A stretch of 64,000 nt of DNA from Sordariomycetes sp. S80-01Y (Eukaryota > Ascomycota > Sordariomycetes): the NCBI GenBank assembly GCA_037042185.1, contig JAXQJY010000027.1:2480001-2544000 (forward strand). Direction: 5' to 3'. The translations under genes and the position numbers were made by a program. Shown piece by piece: positions 22,390 to 33,000 of this stretch (positions within the stretch are counted from its first letter, which is position 1; each line of letters starts with the position of its first letter). Under the pieces are notes generated by a model. That model had not been told where the DNA came from and searched no databases. It saw only the letters and a program-made list of their open reading frames with translations.

Positions 22390-24338
22390 TCAACCAAGGC
22401 ACCTCTCGACCATGTCCCTCACGCCCTCCAGCAGTCCCCCCTTGGAGGGCGGGACCTCCCCCAGCGTCCTCACGGCATCGTACGGTCTCTGATTTCGAAT
22501 CTCGGCTTCGCTGAACCAACTCCCGTGCAATCCGTAGGGGACTCTCTGCGGCAACTTCACCTTTGCAACGACGTCCTTCATGTTGCGCGCGTCGATAATC
22601 CACAGTTCACTCCTCGCGTTCTCCAGTGCGTGTCCGTGCTCATCGAGCTGCGATTCATCGAATGCATACATCAGTAACCACCCGTCGTCCTCCGACCTGG
22701 CACTCGTTCTCGCTACGAATCGCGGCTCCTGGGCGTACCATCCCGTCGGCATTTGGAAGAGCTTGATAGGGTCGTTCTTGTCATTGCTCCTGGCGATTTG
22801 CGCAATGCTTCGCCTGTCGACGCAGCCTTTGATGGTCTCGGGTGGATTCGAGACCCCTCGCTCGATGAGGGTCTTGGAGTCGATCTTGACGAGGTAGTCT
22901 ATCTTTGCCGCCTTCCCTAAAGCGACGGTGAAGGACGCGGACGTCGAGCAGCCGTAAATGTAGCGCGCCTCGGCCATGGACTTGTCGGCGTGAATTACAG
23001 GGAACTCAAACGGTACCGCCGAGAGAGCCCACTGGTGGCGGATGTGCGTTGGCTGGTTTGCCTCCCGCGTCAAAGGGAAAGAGTAGTAGTAGAGTCGGCA
23101 CTGCTCTTCCTCCGCGTATTCCGGTGGCACGGGCTTGGACTCGGGCGTAGGAATGTTTCCTGGTCTGAAGACCGTTGCGGCGGAGGTAAGTCTGCATGCG
23201 AGCATATTGACAACAGTCTCTACTTCGTTGGCTTTAGGGGAGACCGTCGTTGTGTCCCATGTGTTGGCCGTGTGGAAGATGAGGCAGGGATTAGTCTCGA
23301 ACCACTGGACCTCGTAGGGCGCGTATCGTGGGAAGACACCGAAACGGGATTTTATGTCCGAATCGTAGTGAAGAGCTGGCACACCGTGCATCTGGTTCTT
23401 TGGGTCGAGCAGAAGAGGCAAGTCCATGATGATGGTGTGGCGAGCTGATACCCCGAAGTCGTGCATCATCTTCGGCGCGGTGATGCCGGGGACTTCTTCA
23501 TCGAAGGTTGAAGATCCGGGATCGGTCTGCTTGGAGGGCTTGACGATGGAGTACCGAACGTAGGGTTTGGCAAACGTTGAGTGAAAGGTGATGAGCTCCT
23601 TGGACACGGGATCGACTCTCGGATGAGCGGTGGACCATTCCCTCATGAAGGAAAGGGGCCCATCTCCTCCAAACCCACTCCTCTGATCACCGCCGCTCTC
23701 GTTTTCATTCTTCCTCCCATTGAACCATCCAATAGTCTCCAACCCAGGGAGCGAAAATCTCAACGGCGGACCACTCTCGCAAGTTGCCAATGCCCTCCCG
23801 TCATGGTAAACCACATTGGTGTTGGCGACACTAATCCTCCTTATCTCCGGCCTCCCGGGAAATCTTGAAACAATGGCCAAAGCAATTGTGCGGAAGACAC
23901 TCCATATGACGTGAATCAACGCCGTTGCAGGACTGACCAGCGTCGCAATGCTAGGCAACACCGGACGGCGCAGATGCGGATTGTGCTTGGCGTAGCAGTA
24001 CACGTCCGTCAGGAGATACTGATTCACGAATTGAGGTTCGATCTCATTCCCCTTTTCTCCGACGCGACGGAAGAGCACGCCGGCGAGCATGCCGTCGCCA
24101 TCAAACCAGTGCGCGTCGCGGCCGAGGTCTTCGTTGGTGACGGGATTGGCGCCGTTCCTGACATACTCACCGCCGGCGAGGTCCAGCGGGATCTTTCCCT
24201 CGTAGGAGCATGTTGTCAGGGGAAGATTGGAGTGGATGGGAGCGAAGTTGCCGGAGAGATAACTGTTGACCCAATCAACCTTCTGCCTACATTTATGTTA
24301 GTGAGGTGTACTTACGGATGTTGCTTGTCCTGCTCCAT
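22390..24338 (-). CDS. Carotenoid cleavage dioxygenase (torulene dioxygenase CarT/CAO-2-like; CarX possible)
   Basis: Non-haem Fe(II) enzyme that splits carotenoid double bonds to apocarotenals. Two exons, 24338-24316 and 24286-22390, give 639 residues. The spliced N-terminus MEQDKQHPQKVDWVNSYLSG leads into the family motif GGEYVRNGANPV and HWFDGDGML. The four iron-binding histidines are recognisable: His229 (STAHPRVDP), His291 (SARHTIIMDLP), His346 (CLIFHTANTWD) and His595 (YGLHGSWF). Two enzymes of this superfamily act in fungal carotenoid pathways: CarT/CAO-2 cuts torulene toward neurosporaxanthin, and CarX cuts beta-carotene to retinal next to the opsin carO in Fusarium. Length and the HWFDGDGM motif favour CarT; the opsin neighbour favours CarX. 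No phytoene desaturase or synthase/cyclase gene is in this window. It is divergent from the opsin gene. Confidence 0.88.
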
Positions 24339-25635
24339 GGTGCTCTGATAAGCGCTATGCGATACGACTTCTAGAACGAAAGTATGAGTGAAAGTCGTAT
24401 GAAACACTTAGGAAATCTGTCGCAGCTGGTTCCCTCAGCGACACTGGATGTTGACGGTCCAGATCCCTCACGATCTCCCCACTGACACCATGGTGCGTTC
24501 GATGACGACAGTGCACCAGGTCGCGACCCCAAATCAAGTAAAGAGAAAGCGTTGAGCTAGCGCACTGGTCTGGGCGCCGGGAATAGAAACCTCTCTAGTC
24601 CACACTATTTGTCACTTCAGCCGGCAGCTTGCACCCGGGCGCAGGTTCAGATCATTGTGCTGTCATGCGCCCAAGAGCAGCGATGCGAGAGGGGGTGCAC
24701 TTACACGCGGGATCTCGCCTCGGCATTTGGAGCTGGTGATGATGTATTCCATTTCGGGAGACAGGGATTGTTGCACGAGCATCGATTTAGACTGGAGAAT
24801 CATGGCGATTTAAACTTTCCTTTGTGCTTCACGAGACGTTGACTTGCTATGATTCGCTCAGACTTCTCTGTGCGGATTGGCAGTTCTAGTGGCATGGGCA
24901 TCTTTTTGTTTCAATTGCGACGCTGGATAACGACTCCTCATTGAAGTATGTTTCTTTCTTTTCGTGGTAACCATTGATCATGAATGGCCTGACGGTCACG
25001 ATGCGATGAAGCTCTTGGGGACGATGAGGCAGTACGGCCTGATATGAGACATCACTCACCCCAACGTCATGTTGCACTCATTGCGGCCTCATAACTATAT
25101 TGAAAACAATGCGATCCGCTCTACACGGCAAGCACATCCGATTTTATCAGTCTATTTTGACTACTGGCCGGATAGCCGAGCGCGAGGACGCCACAGAGAA
25201 TTCATCATGTCGGTGTGGGTAGGGTCCTGAAAGTGGTGATCTCATAGCCATGCAGCCTTACTGACTGACGTGCGATAACCCAACACCAACTACCGGAACT
25301 TGAGAAATTCTGCCAGCTTAGACCTATCAGAGCAGAGTTCCAGGAACTTCGGCTCTGTGATCGGCCGGGACGGCACATTGACAGCTGTCGATGGCTTCCG
25401 GAGCTTCCAGACGGACAGTATTCGGCGTCGCAGGCATTAAGTCATCGATATTGGTGGTACGAGCCTCGCGGGTCCTAGTTATCTAAAATTTTGTGTGAGG
25501 TCCTGCTGTAGCTCATCATCTATAAGTTGACTTTGTATCGTCTGACATTGTTCGGCTCTCCTTGATCTCCATCCCATTATCATCCGCTGTTCATATACGC
25601 CCTTTCCATATACGCTCAAGCAACAACATCTCAAA
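24339..25635. promoter_or_regulatory. Shared divergent region between carotenoid dioxygenase and rhodopsin
   Basis: The two start codons are 1.3 kb apart and point away from each other, so all upstream control of both must be here. No supported gene lies inside. Light-responsive control through the white-collar complex is known for fungal carotenoid and opsin genes; whether its sites occur here was not established. Confidence 0.5.
25521..25526 (+). promoter_or_regulatory. TATA box of the rhodopsin gene
   Basis: TATAAG 115 bp upstream of the opsin ATG, followed by a CT/CA-rich leader. Assigned from position and sequence. Confidence 0.45.
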
Positions 25636-26616
25636 ATGGGCAACGAGGCTCTTAGTGTCAACGACGTTGTTGGCCCTCAGGCCGACCTCGCCATCACGAC
25701 GCGCGCCTCTGACTGGTACTACGCTGTCTGCGCGCTCATGTCGGTTAGCTCTCTGGCCGTCATGGTGCTCGCATATCGCAAGCCTCACAACCAGCGCCTG
25801 TTCCATCAGATCACAGGCTTCCTACTGGCAGTCGCAGCCATCGCATACTTCAGCATGGGCTCCAACCTTGGTCAAACTCCCATTCAAGCCGAATTTGTTC
25901 GTCATGGAAGCAGTCAGGTCCGAGCCGCCGGTACCCGAGAGATCTTCTGGGCCAGATACATCGACTGGGTGATCACGACCCCGTTGCTTCTGACCGACCT
26001 CTGCCTGACGGCTGCGTTGCCATGGTCGACTATTATCGGTGTCATCCTGGCGGATGAAATCATGATTGTATGCGGCCTCATTGGGGCTCTCACCCAGACA
26101 AGCTACAAGTGGGGATACTGGACCTTCGGCATGGTTGCCCTCTTCTATGTCACTTGGGTCCTGCTCATGGACGGTCGGCAGAGCGTCAATGTTCTCGGCG
26201 GTGCGGCGAAGAAGACGTACTACGCCTGCGGCATGTTGACCATCGGTCTCTGGTTCCTCTACCCCATTGCCTGGGGAGTATCCGAGGGCGGCAACCTCAT
26301 CCATCCCGACTCGGAGGCTATCTTCTACGGGGTGCTTGATGTTCTCGCGAAGCCGGTCTTCTCTTTCATGTTGTTGTGGGGACACAGGAACATTGAGTTC
26401 AGCACTCTGGGATTGAACATCCCCGAGTTTGGCCACCCCTACATTCGCGGTGACCGCACTGAAAAGCATGGTCTTCACAACGGCCACAACAGCCACAACG
26501 GTCACAACGGCGTGAACGGCAGCCAACATAACGGCCATTCTGTAGCGGGAGATGGGGTGGCCACTTCGACCGGCCCGAACCAGGCGCCCGCTACGAACAC
26601 TCAGACTCAAGTCTAA
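25636..26616 (+). CDS. Microbial-type (type I) rhodopsin, CarO-like proton pump
   Basis: Seven-helix retinal protein, 326 residues, single exon. Helix C reads FWARYIDWVITTPLLLTDL: Arg107, Asp110 and Asp121 align with Arg82, Asp85 (proton acceptor) and Asp96 (proton donor) of bacteriorhodopsin with the same 11-residue spacing. Helix G contains GVLDVLAKPVFSF, where Asp235 is the second counter-ion and Lys239 the retinal Schiff-base lysine. With both carboxylates in place the sequence fits a light-driven outward proton pump such as CarO or Leptosphaeria rhodopsin, rather than an opsin-related protein lacking the lysine. After helix G, GHPYIRGDR is followed by a His/Asn/Gly repeat tail (about 278-301) and a Ser/Thr/Pro end, cytosolic by topology. 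It is divergent from a carotenoid oxygenase, which may supply or share chromophore precursors. Ion selectivity is inferred from residues only. Confidence 0.95.
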   Translation: MGNEALSVNDVVGPQADLAITTRASDWYYAVCALMSVSSLAVMVLAYRKPHNQRLFHQITGFLLAVAAIAYFSMGSNLGQTPIQAEFVRHGSSQVRAAGTREIFWARYIDWVITTPLLLTDLCLTAALPWSTIIGVILADEIMIVCGLIGALTQTSYKWGYWTFGMVALFYVTWVLLMDGRQSVNVLGGAAKKTYYACGMLTIGLWFLYPIAWGVSEGGNLIHPDSEAIFYGVLDVLAKPVFSFMLLWGHRNIEFSTLGLNIPEFGHPYIRGDRTEKHGLHNGHNSHNGHNGVNGSQHNGHSVAGDGVATSTGPNQAPATNTQTQV

Positions 26617-27064
26617 ATTGAGCGTGTAGAATTGGACTTGGAGCCATTGGTGGTGGATTTGGGATCTTAGGTTGGAAAAAGGGGCAATGGCTGTGAGGGG
26701 CAATAGGGCAGCGTGGTAATGCGCGAGATACCCCTGTAATCGTAGTTTGCATATATACTTCGGGAATAACATGGAGATTTGAGTCATTTCAAGAAACCTA
26801 TCATAACCGCATAATTCTGGTGAACAAAGCCTCGGAGCCTTGGTGGAGGTGCTTGAAAAAGCTCGCATACTCGGCGTTGAAAATGCCGATGCTATGAGCC
26901 GTTACCCCTCAAGATCCGCTCGATGAGGGGATCTGGAGTCCCTGGATCAGCGCGTAGAGGTTTGATTGGTTTCAGAAGCGGAGCAACTGAAGTCAGTTGG
27001 AGATTGCGGAGAGAAAACCAACATGGCGCTGGGGCTAAATCGGAAGTCTTTCCGGCGCTGGGAA
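26617..27064. other. Intergenic region, no gene recognised
   Basis: 450 bp between the opsin stop and the MetE-like promoter. It contains the opsin 3' untranslated region and nothing else that can be supported. Confidence 0.4.
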
Positions 27065-27072
27065 TATAAATA
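27065..27072 (+). promoter_or_regulatory. TATA box of the MetE-like gene
   Basis: TATAAATA about 100 bp upstream of the start codon at 27169; a strong match at the expected distance. Confidence 0.55.
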
Positions 27073-27168
27073 TACAAGCTCGCCTCGTTGTGGGACGGCT
27101 TAGACGACGAAGTTTACCGCGCGCCACACATCACTTACTAGGTTGGACGGACACGCAAGTACATCGCC

Positions 27169-28410
27169 ATGCAACTACCCTTCCACGCCGATCATATCGG
27201 CTCTCTGATCCGTCCAGCGGCCCTTTCCAGCACCCAAAAAAAAGCCGATCAAGGCGAAGCGTCTGCCTCGGAGCTGGCCCAGGTTCAGCAATCGGCCATC
27301 AACGAAGTCGTCCAGAAGCAACTCTCGCACAATGTCCGCGCCATTTCCTCCGGCGAGTTTGATCGCAAGTACTACTTTTCCGGCTTCTTCGAAAAGCTCG
27401 GCGGCTTCCGCGAAGTCAGCCCCGTGCCGTGGGATCTAGCTCGCCTGTCGGCGCCTCCCATCGCGGCGCTGAAGAAGGCCGGCCAGCAGTACATGATGGC
27501 TGCGGTCTGCGAGGAGAAGATCCGCTACGAAAAGAGCCCGTACCTGGAGAACTGGAGGATGCTGAAGAATGCCGTCCCGGAGAGCCAGTGGAAGGACTGC
27601 AAGTTCACCATGCCGCCGCCGTGCTACTTCCACCTCAGACTCGCGCCGGGGAAGTGCTACAGCAGCCAAGCGTACAAATCCGACGAGGAGTTCTTCGCGG
27701 ATCTGGCCGGCGCGTACAGAAAGGAGCTGAAGACTCTCTACGATGACGGCCTGAGGAACCTGCAGATCGATGATCCGACGCTGGCGTACTTTTGCTCGGA
27801 TGATATGCTGGAAGGGTTGAAGAAGGATGGGGACAACCCGGATGAGCTGTTCGACCTGTATCTCAAGGCTCACAACGACTGCATCGCGGATCGGCCCAAG
27901 GACCTGCACGTTGGTCTGCACGTCTGCAGAGGTAAGGCTAACTCGCTACTGGCTGCTCCTCCATTTTGATCGCGGACTAATTACTCAGGTAACTTTTCGA
28001 AATCCATGCACTTTAGCGAGGGATCCTACGAGAAGATTGCCGAGCGCTTCTTCAAGCAGCTCAACTACGACACCTTCTTCCTCGAGTACGACAACCCTCG
28101 GTCCGGTGGTTTCGAGCCCCTGCGCTTCCTGCCCAAGGGCAAGAACGTCGTTCTCGGCGTCGTCACCACGAAAGATCCCGAGCTGGAGGACGCGCAGTTG
28201 ATAAAGGACAAGATTCGCGAAGCAGCGCGCATCATCGCCGCCGGCCAGGGTCGCAGCGAGGAGGAGGCCATGCAAAGCATCGGCATCAGCCCCCAGTGCG
28301 GATTCGCAAGTGTTGCTGTTGGAGCAGATGGGATGACCGAGGAGAAGATGTTTGCAAAGTTGAAGCTGGTCCAAGACGTCGCAAAGGAGCTTTGGCCCAA
28401 CCGACCTTGA
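27169..28410 (+). CDS. Cobalamin-independent methionine synthase-like (MetE C-terminal domain) protein
   Basis: Two exons, 27169-27931 and 27989-28410, give 394 residues, about half of a full MetE. The start MQLPFHADHIGSLIRP matches the PFRADHVGSLLRP opening of the single-domain MetE/YxjG group. SSGEFDRKYYFSGFFEKLGG and YDDGLRNLQIDDPTLAYF are typical TIM-barrel segments. Likely zinc ligands are His251 and Cys253 (GLHVCRGN, at the splice), with Cys358 in SPQCGFAS. The barrel also has FFLEYDNPRSGGFEPL. The group transfers methyl groups from unknown donors, possibly to homocysteine or other thiols; these proteins lack the N-terminal folate domain of true methionine synthase, so they should not be called METE. 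The gene lies between opsin and SDR on the same strand; a link to them is not shown. Confidence 0.85.
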
Positions 28411-28876
28411 TCTATCATATCAGACTTGATCTATTGAGCTTTCCAAAACCGGGCCAGATACTCCGGAATGCTGTAGCAAAGCTCAGTAATGCAAGAAATT
28501 CAATTGGACATGCCTCAAGCTGATTACTCCTTCGGGCTGAATGTACGTCTAGGTGTCATGGTCAAATCCCCGCCATCGCGTCGACTGCGTCATCGCAGCT
28601 CTAGGCGCGTTGCCGGTGATTCATGACAGCGTATCGCGCTCTCTTATTAGCGATGGGTGGGAAGGAAAGCTGCGCGTTGGCTGAGGGGCAGAAGATGCAC
28701 ATGAATGATCGCAGATGAATATCTCAATCCAAGGCTGTGGTTTCGTCAGAGTGACATTTCGTCCTACCAGCTCCTCCTCACTTAAGTCTCTCGCTGCCCG
28801 AGCATTTGCGACTTCTCATTGCAAACTTCAAACAGTCCCCAAAGACGATTTCAGAATACCTACTCAAACAGACAAA

Positions 28877-30021
28877 ATGGCTTCTACAGTTGACAAGGCA
28901 AAGGTTCGAACGTGGAGTTCCGCTACAAGGCAGTATGCTGATCGCAACAGAACCTCGTCGCCGAGAATTTCGGTCACGGCGCTGGAAAGCTCGGCACTCA
29001 TCAATTCTCGCTTGAAGAGACGCCCGATCTGTCCGGGAAGGTTGCCGTCGTGACTGGCGGAAGTCAGGGAATCGGATATGGCGTTACCCATACTCTTCTC
29101 AAGCACAACATCGCCAAGGTGTTCATCCTCTCAGTCACGAAGGAGGTTGTCGAGGGAGCTCGAGCCGCTGTCGCGAAGGAGATGGGCCAGGCCACTGCTG
29201 ACAAAACCGAGTGGATGCACTGCGACCTGAGCGATTGGAAAGAAGTCAAGGATGTCGCCGAGAAGATCAAGGGCTCGACTGATCGCTTGGACATCCTGGT
29301 CAACAACGCGGGACGTGGTATCATGACGTATCAGCTCACTGATTACGGAGTTGACAGGCATATGGCGCTCAACCACATGGGTCATGTCGTTCTAACATCC
29401 CATCTTTTGCCCCTGATGAAGACCACTGCCGAGAAGGGCAATGTGGTGCGCATCGTGAACTTGGCAAGCAACCTGCACACGAGCGTGCCCAAAGACCTAA
29501 AGTTCGAGAGCCTGGAAGAGCTGAACCAGGACCTGGGACCGAACTCGCAGTACGGAAGGTCTAAGCTCGCTGCTATCTTGTACGCGCGTTACTTCAACCG
29601 CAAGGTCACACAGAATGGCCACCCGAATGTGCTCATGAACGCCAGCCATCCCGGTGTGGTGAAGTCGAAGATGAGCACCGAAGACATTCACGAGCCGTAG
29701 GTTTACCCTGCCTCGCAGCGCTTTCTGGTCTAACAACAATATAGATACCCCCTTGGTGGCTACGCAATGTCTGTTGGGCTGGAACTTTTCAAGAAGAACC
29801 AGTTCGAGGGGGCCGTCAGCACAACCTTCGCTGCCACCGCGATCAAGGACTCGGGCATGTACATCTGCCCCCCTGCGATTCCCGAGCCGGGAAGCGAGCA
29901 GTCTCAGGATGACGAGCTGGCCGATCGTTTAATGGAGTTGACGAGGAAGACGGTCATGGAGAAGACAAAGAAGCAGAGCGCGGACCAGGGCTGTCCATTC
30001 GACGATCTTGTTCTTCACTAG
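28877..30021 (+). CDS. Short-chain dehydrogenase/reductase, retinol-dehydrogenase-like
   Basis: NAD(P)-dependent oxidoreductase of 349 residues in three exons: 28877-28903, 28951-29696 and 29745-30021. The donor after exon 1 (AAG/GTTCGA) is weak but phase and family fit are right. Rossmann motif TGGSQGIG at 44-51, NNAG at 127-130, catalytic Ser182 and YGRSK (Tyr210, Lys214) are all present, so it should be active. The layout and the LNHMGHVVLT and ASNLHTSVP segments resemble the retinol dehydrogenase/WWOX-like SDR group common in fungi; substrates of most such fungal enzymes are unknown. The C-terminal part (PYPLGGYAMSVGLELFKKNQ) is a substrate-binding extension. It sits 3.4 kb from an opsin gene, which makes a retinal/retinol substrate worth testing but not established. 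Confidence 0.85.
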
Positions 30022-33000
30022 TAGCAACATTGCAAGCAATACAGGTGCCTGTTGCTGGTCGAAAAAGCCCATCGTTTGTTGTTGTTTTATTGCACTTAAA
30101 GGATGATGCCTCCCGTCGGTCCTAATGTGGGCACTGCGTAATATCGTGCAATGCGGTGTGTACTTGCCTTGAACAGCAACTAAGAATATGACAATTTCTT
30201 CATACTGACCTCTCAAACTTGAATATCATATGCACAATACACACGCTTCGGCACTAGGAGGGGGCTTTCTGTCCATCGTCAGACTACGGCCGCTGCGGAT
30301 CTTTTACCCTGGACCCATATGCAAGGATGGCGCAAAACCCTGCCAATGGCTCTGACTTCCCAATACAGAATGGAAGATGGCAACTGCTTAGAAAGTCTCT
30401 AGTCGACTAGAGTTTGCATACGGGAAACAAAGAAAGTAGATATTGAACATGACAGGCAATCGATTTGAATTCGTTGTCCAAATGTTGGTATCCTTCCGCT
30501 ACATGCCGTGTGCTTTCAACCATGCAGTGTGCCAAGTTCCATCCGAGTGAATAAGCCATAAATCTAACGGGAATTCTTGTAAAGCTCCAACTCAGACGTT
30601 CACTAACAGCTACCCAGTGCGAGAGCTCGACGGACGCGGCTGAGGTGAACGTTCGAAGGACTCATCGCCAGGGGTGTGTCTGGCATTGCTCCGACAAATT
30701 AACTTCGATGAATCGGTGCCACGTATGAGTCGCACTCATCTAGAATCACACGCAAGGCAGACTTCTCCTCGCCCTCGGAGAACTACTGGCCGGCACTGGC
30801 CCAAGGCGCCGAGCCGTGATTTAGCATCACGCAAGCCCACGTTTGTGAAGGATATAAGCTGAGCATGTGATAGGCAAAGGCAGCCCTTTCAACAGAACAG
30901 GGGACTCATTGGTTCAAATAACACCCAATGATGGCTGACGCGTGGAAAGTAGCTGCCTGTATCCTCAGCCGTGCGCAACTTCACGATTCAACCGGTGGGA
31001 TGTGCGTCATGTTCGTGCAGTAGTGAACGCCAGTGTCCCCATGGGCTATCCCCAACATCAATCCATGCCTTCAAACCGCCGAGGTAAAAGGAAGCTTTGT
31101 CTCATGGGTAAGAAGGGCCGGTGGCGAAAGCGTATTGCCTGCCATACGGTCGAATGAGAAGCTCACATCTCGGCGAGAATCAGCGATTCGTCCTGGATCA
31201 GTGAGTCATCGTGGCATTTAAGGCCAGTCACGGGTTCACTTTCCAGTTGTTACAATGAGTGGCTATGTAGGTCGTCCGTTATCCAACGCGCTCTGCTCCC
31301 TTGATACTCGGTGGCAAGGCTTCCGAACCGCCGGCCGCTCAATGCATGTCATTACTTACACCCTGAAACAGAGCCGACCTGCGGCACTTATTCACATGAA
31401 GCTCGGCTGGCATTTTCCTATTCTCACACCGGAGACTCGGAGCGACGGAGGCGAACAATTTCAAAGCCGCGTCACACCTATTGAGCCATTCAAGTCGTCG
31501 AAATAAAGAACCCAGAGGCGCCGGCATCTCCACCTCGGACCTCCGGTGGCGCAGCACCGGGCCGGCCGATCGGATTCGCTGCATCGCAGCGCACCGCCAC
31601 GGAAGCTCAGCTAATGCTGATTGTTCGAGGTGCTCGATTGGGTGGTTGATTTGCATATGATCCCTGTAAAGCTGAGTCTTGAGCTGCTAAGAACCAGTGT
31701 GCGAGACTCGTAAGCTGAACAAGTGTTGTGGCGCACCTGAATGTTTTGGCGGGATGGCATCTCAGATTCATCCAGTGAGAACGACGAGGGAGTGGAAGCT
31801 CGTATGTTTAGTCAGTAAATCGAAGCTATGAAATTCTAGATCCTCTGACTAGGCAGATGTGTGTGATAAACCAGCCAAGCAAGTTCTGCTCCTGCAACCA
31901 TCACGTGGACACCACGTCGGCGCCGCCAGCAACACGGTCCCGGGTGACACAACTCAGGAGTGCGGCTCGACTAGACTCTGACCAACTAAGGATATCAGCA
32001 CGAAGTATTCGACGTCGAGCCATGTCATTGAACAGACAAACAAACGAGCAGGAGGGGTAACTGCATGCGTAGGAAGGGTCTATTGTTGCTGGACGCTGTG
32101 GCAGCCCGTCGGCCGTCACCTGTCAAGCAGGAGACAACGCACCACGCACAACGCACAGCAGCAGCATGCATCATGTGCGGCCCTCATGGGTTGGGCACGA
32201 TCGCATGAGCAGACCAATTCCAGACGTTGGCCATGCCACCAAGACCCGGTTCGCGGTCGATATGAAGAGTCATACCAGATCCTCTTTGCAGAGTTTGTGC
32301 TGGACATCGCGATGTCGTCGAGGCGAGTCCAGCGTCCCCCAACAGGCGTCGTTGGGTTGGTCGGGCTCCCATGTCCAACGCCCTTGACCGACAGTTTCCC
32401 GCGACCGGTCACAACGTAAAAGTTGCTTTTGCTGCCATCTTTTCTGCGACCAGCACGCATTTGAGCACGCATAAGGTGCCTGCCAAAGAAGCGCGACGCG
32501 CTGTCCCATACCAGTGTTTTAGACGCACGGCCGGCCTGCAGGCGTGTCAGGCATCCGAAGGAGTCGTCGAGACATCCCACCCCCCTGTCCCGCCGCAGTA
32601 ATCAAAACAAGCAGAGCGCAGTGTCATCCGCCGCACTGGGCAGGACAAATTTCCCATGATTCCAATTGTGGGAATTCGACGTCACCACGCTGCCGTGCCC
32701 TAATGTGTGACTCCGTGAGCCGGGATTGGGCATGTTGGGAAAAGGCCATCTCAATTTCTCGACTCAGCCCCTCCATGGATGAGGGATGGTGGGACAAATT
32801 GACGGAGGATGCTGGTTCCAGAGATGAATTACAGCACTAGAAAGACCAAAAGCTTCATCTTGTCAGTCCCATCCTTGGTTGTCGTTTGCCCGACAAGCGC
32901 CGGCCGATCCTGCAGCTCCTCATATTGTACTTGAGGCATCCATCTGTAGGGGGCCAGCCGTTGTTCGTTGTGTTGGAAAGGAGTGTCGGTGAGTGTCATC

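Noticed and set aside
25822-26868. 348-codon minus-strand frame over the rhodopsin gene
   Set aside because: Antisense shadow of a gene with all rhodopsin landmarks.
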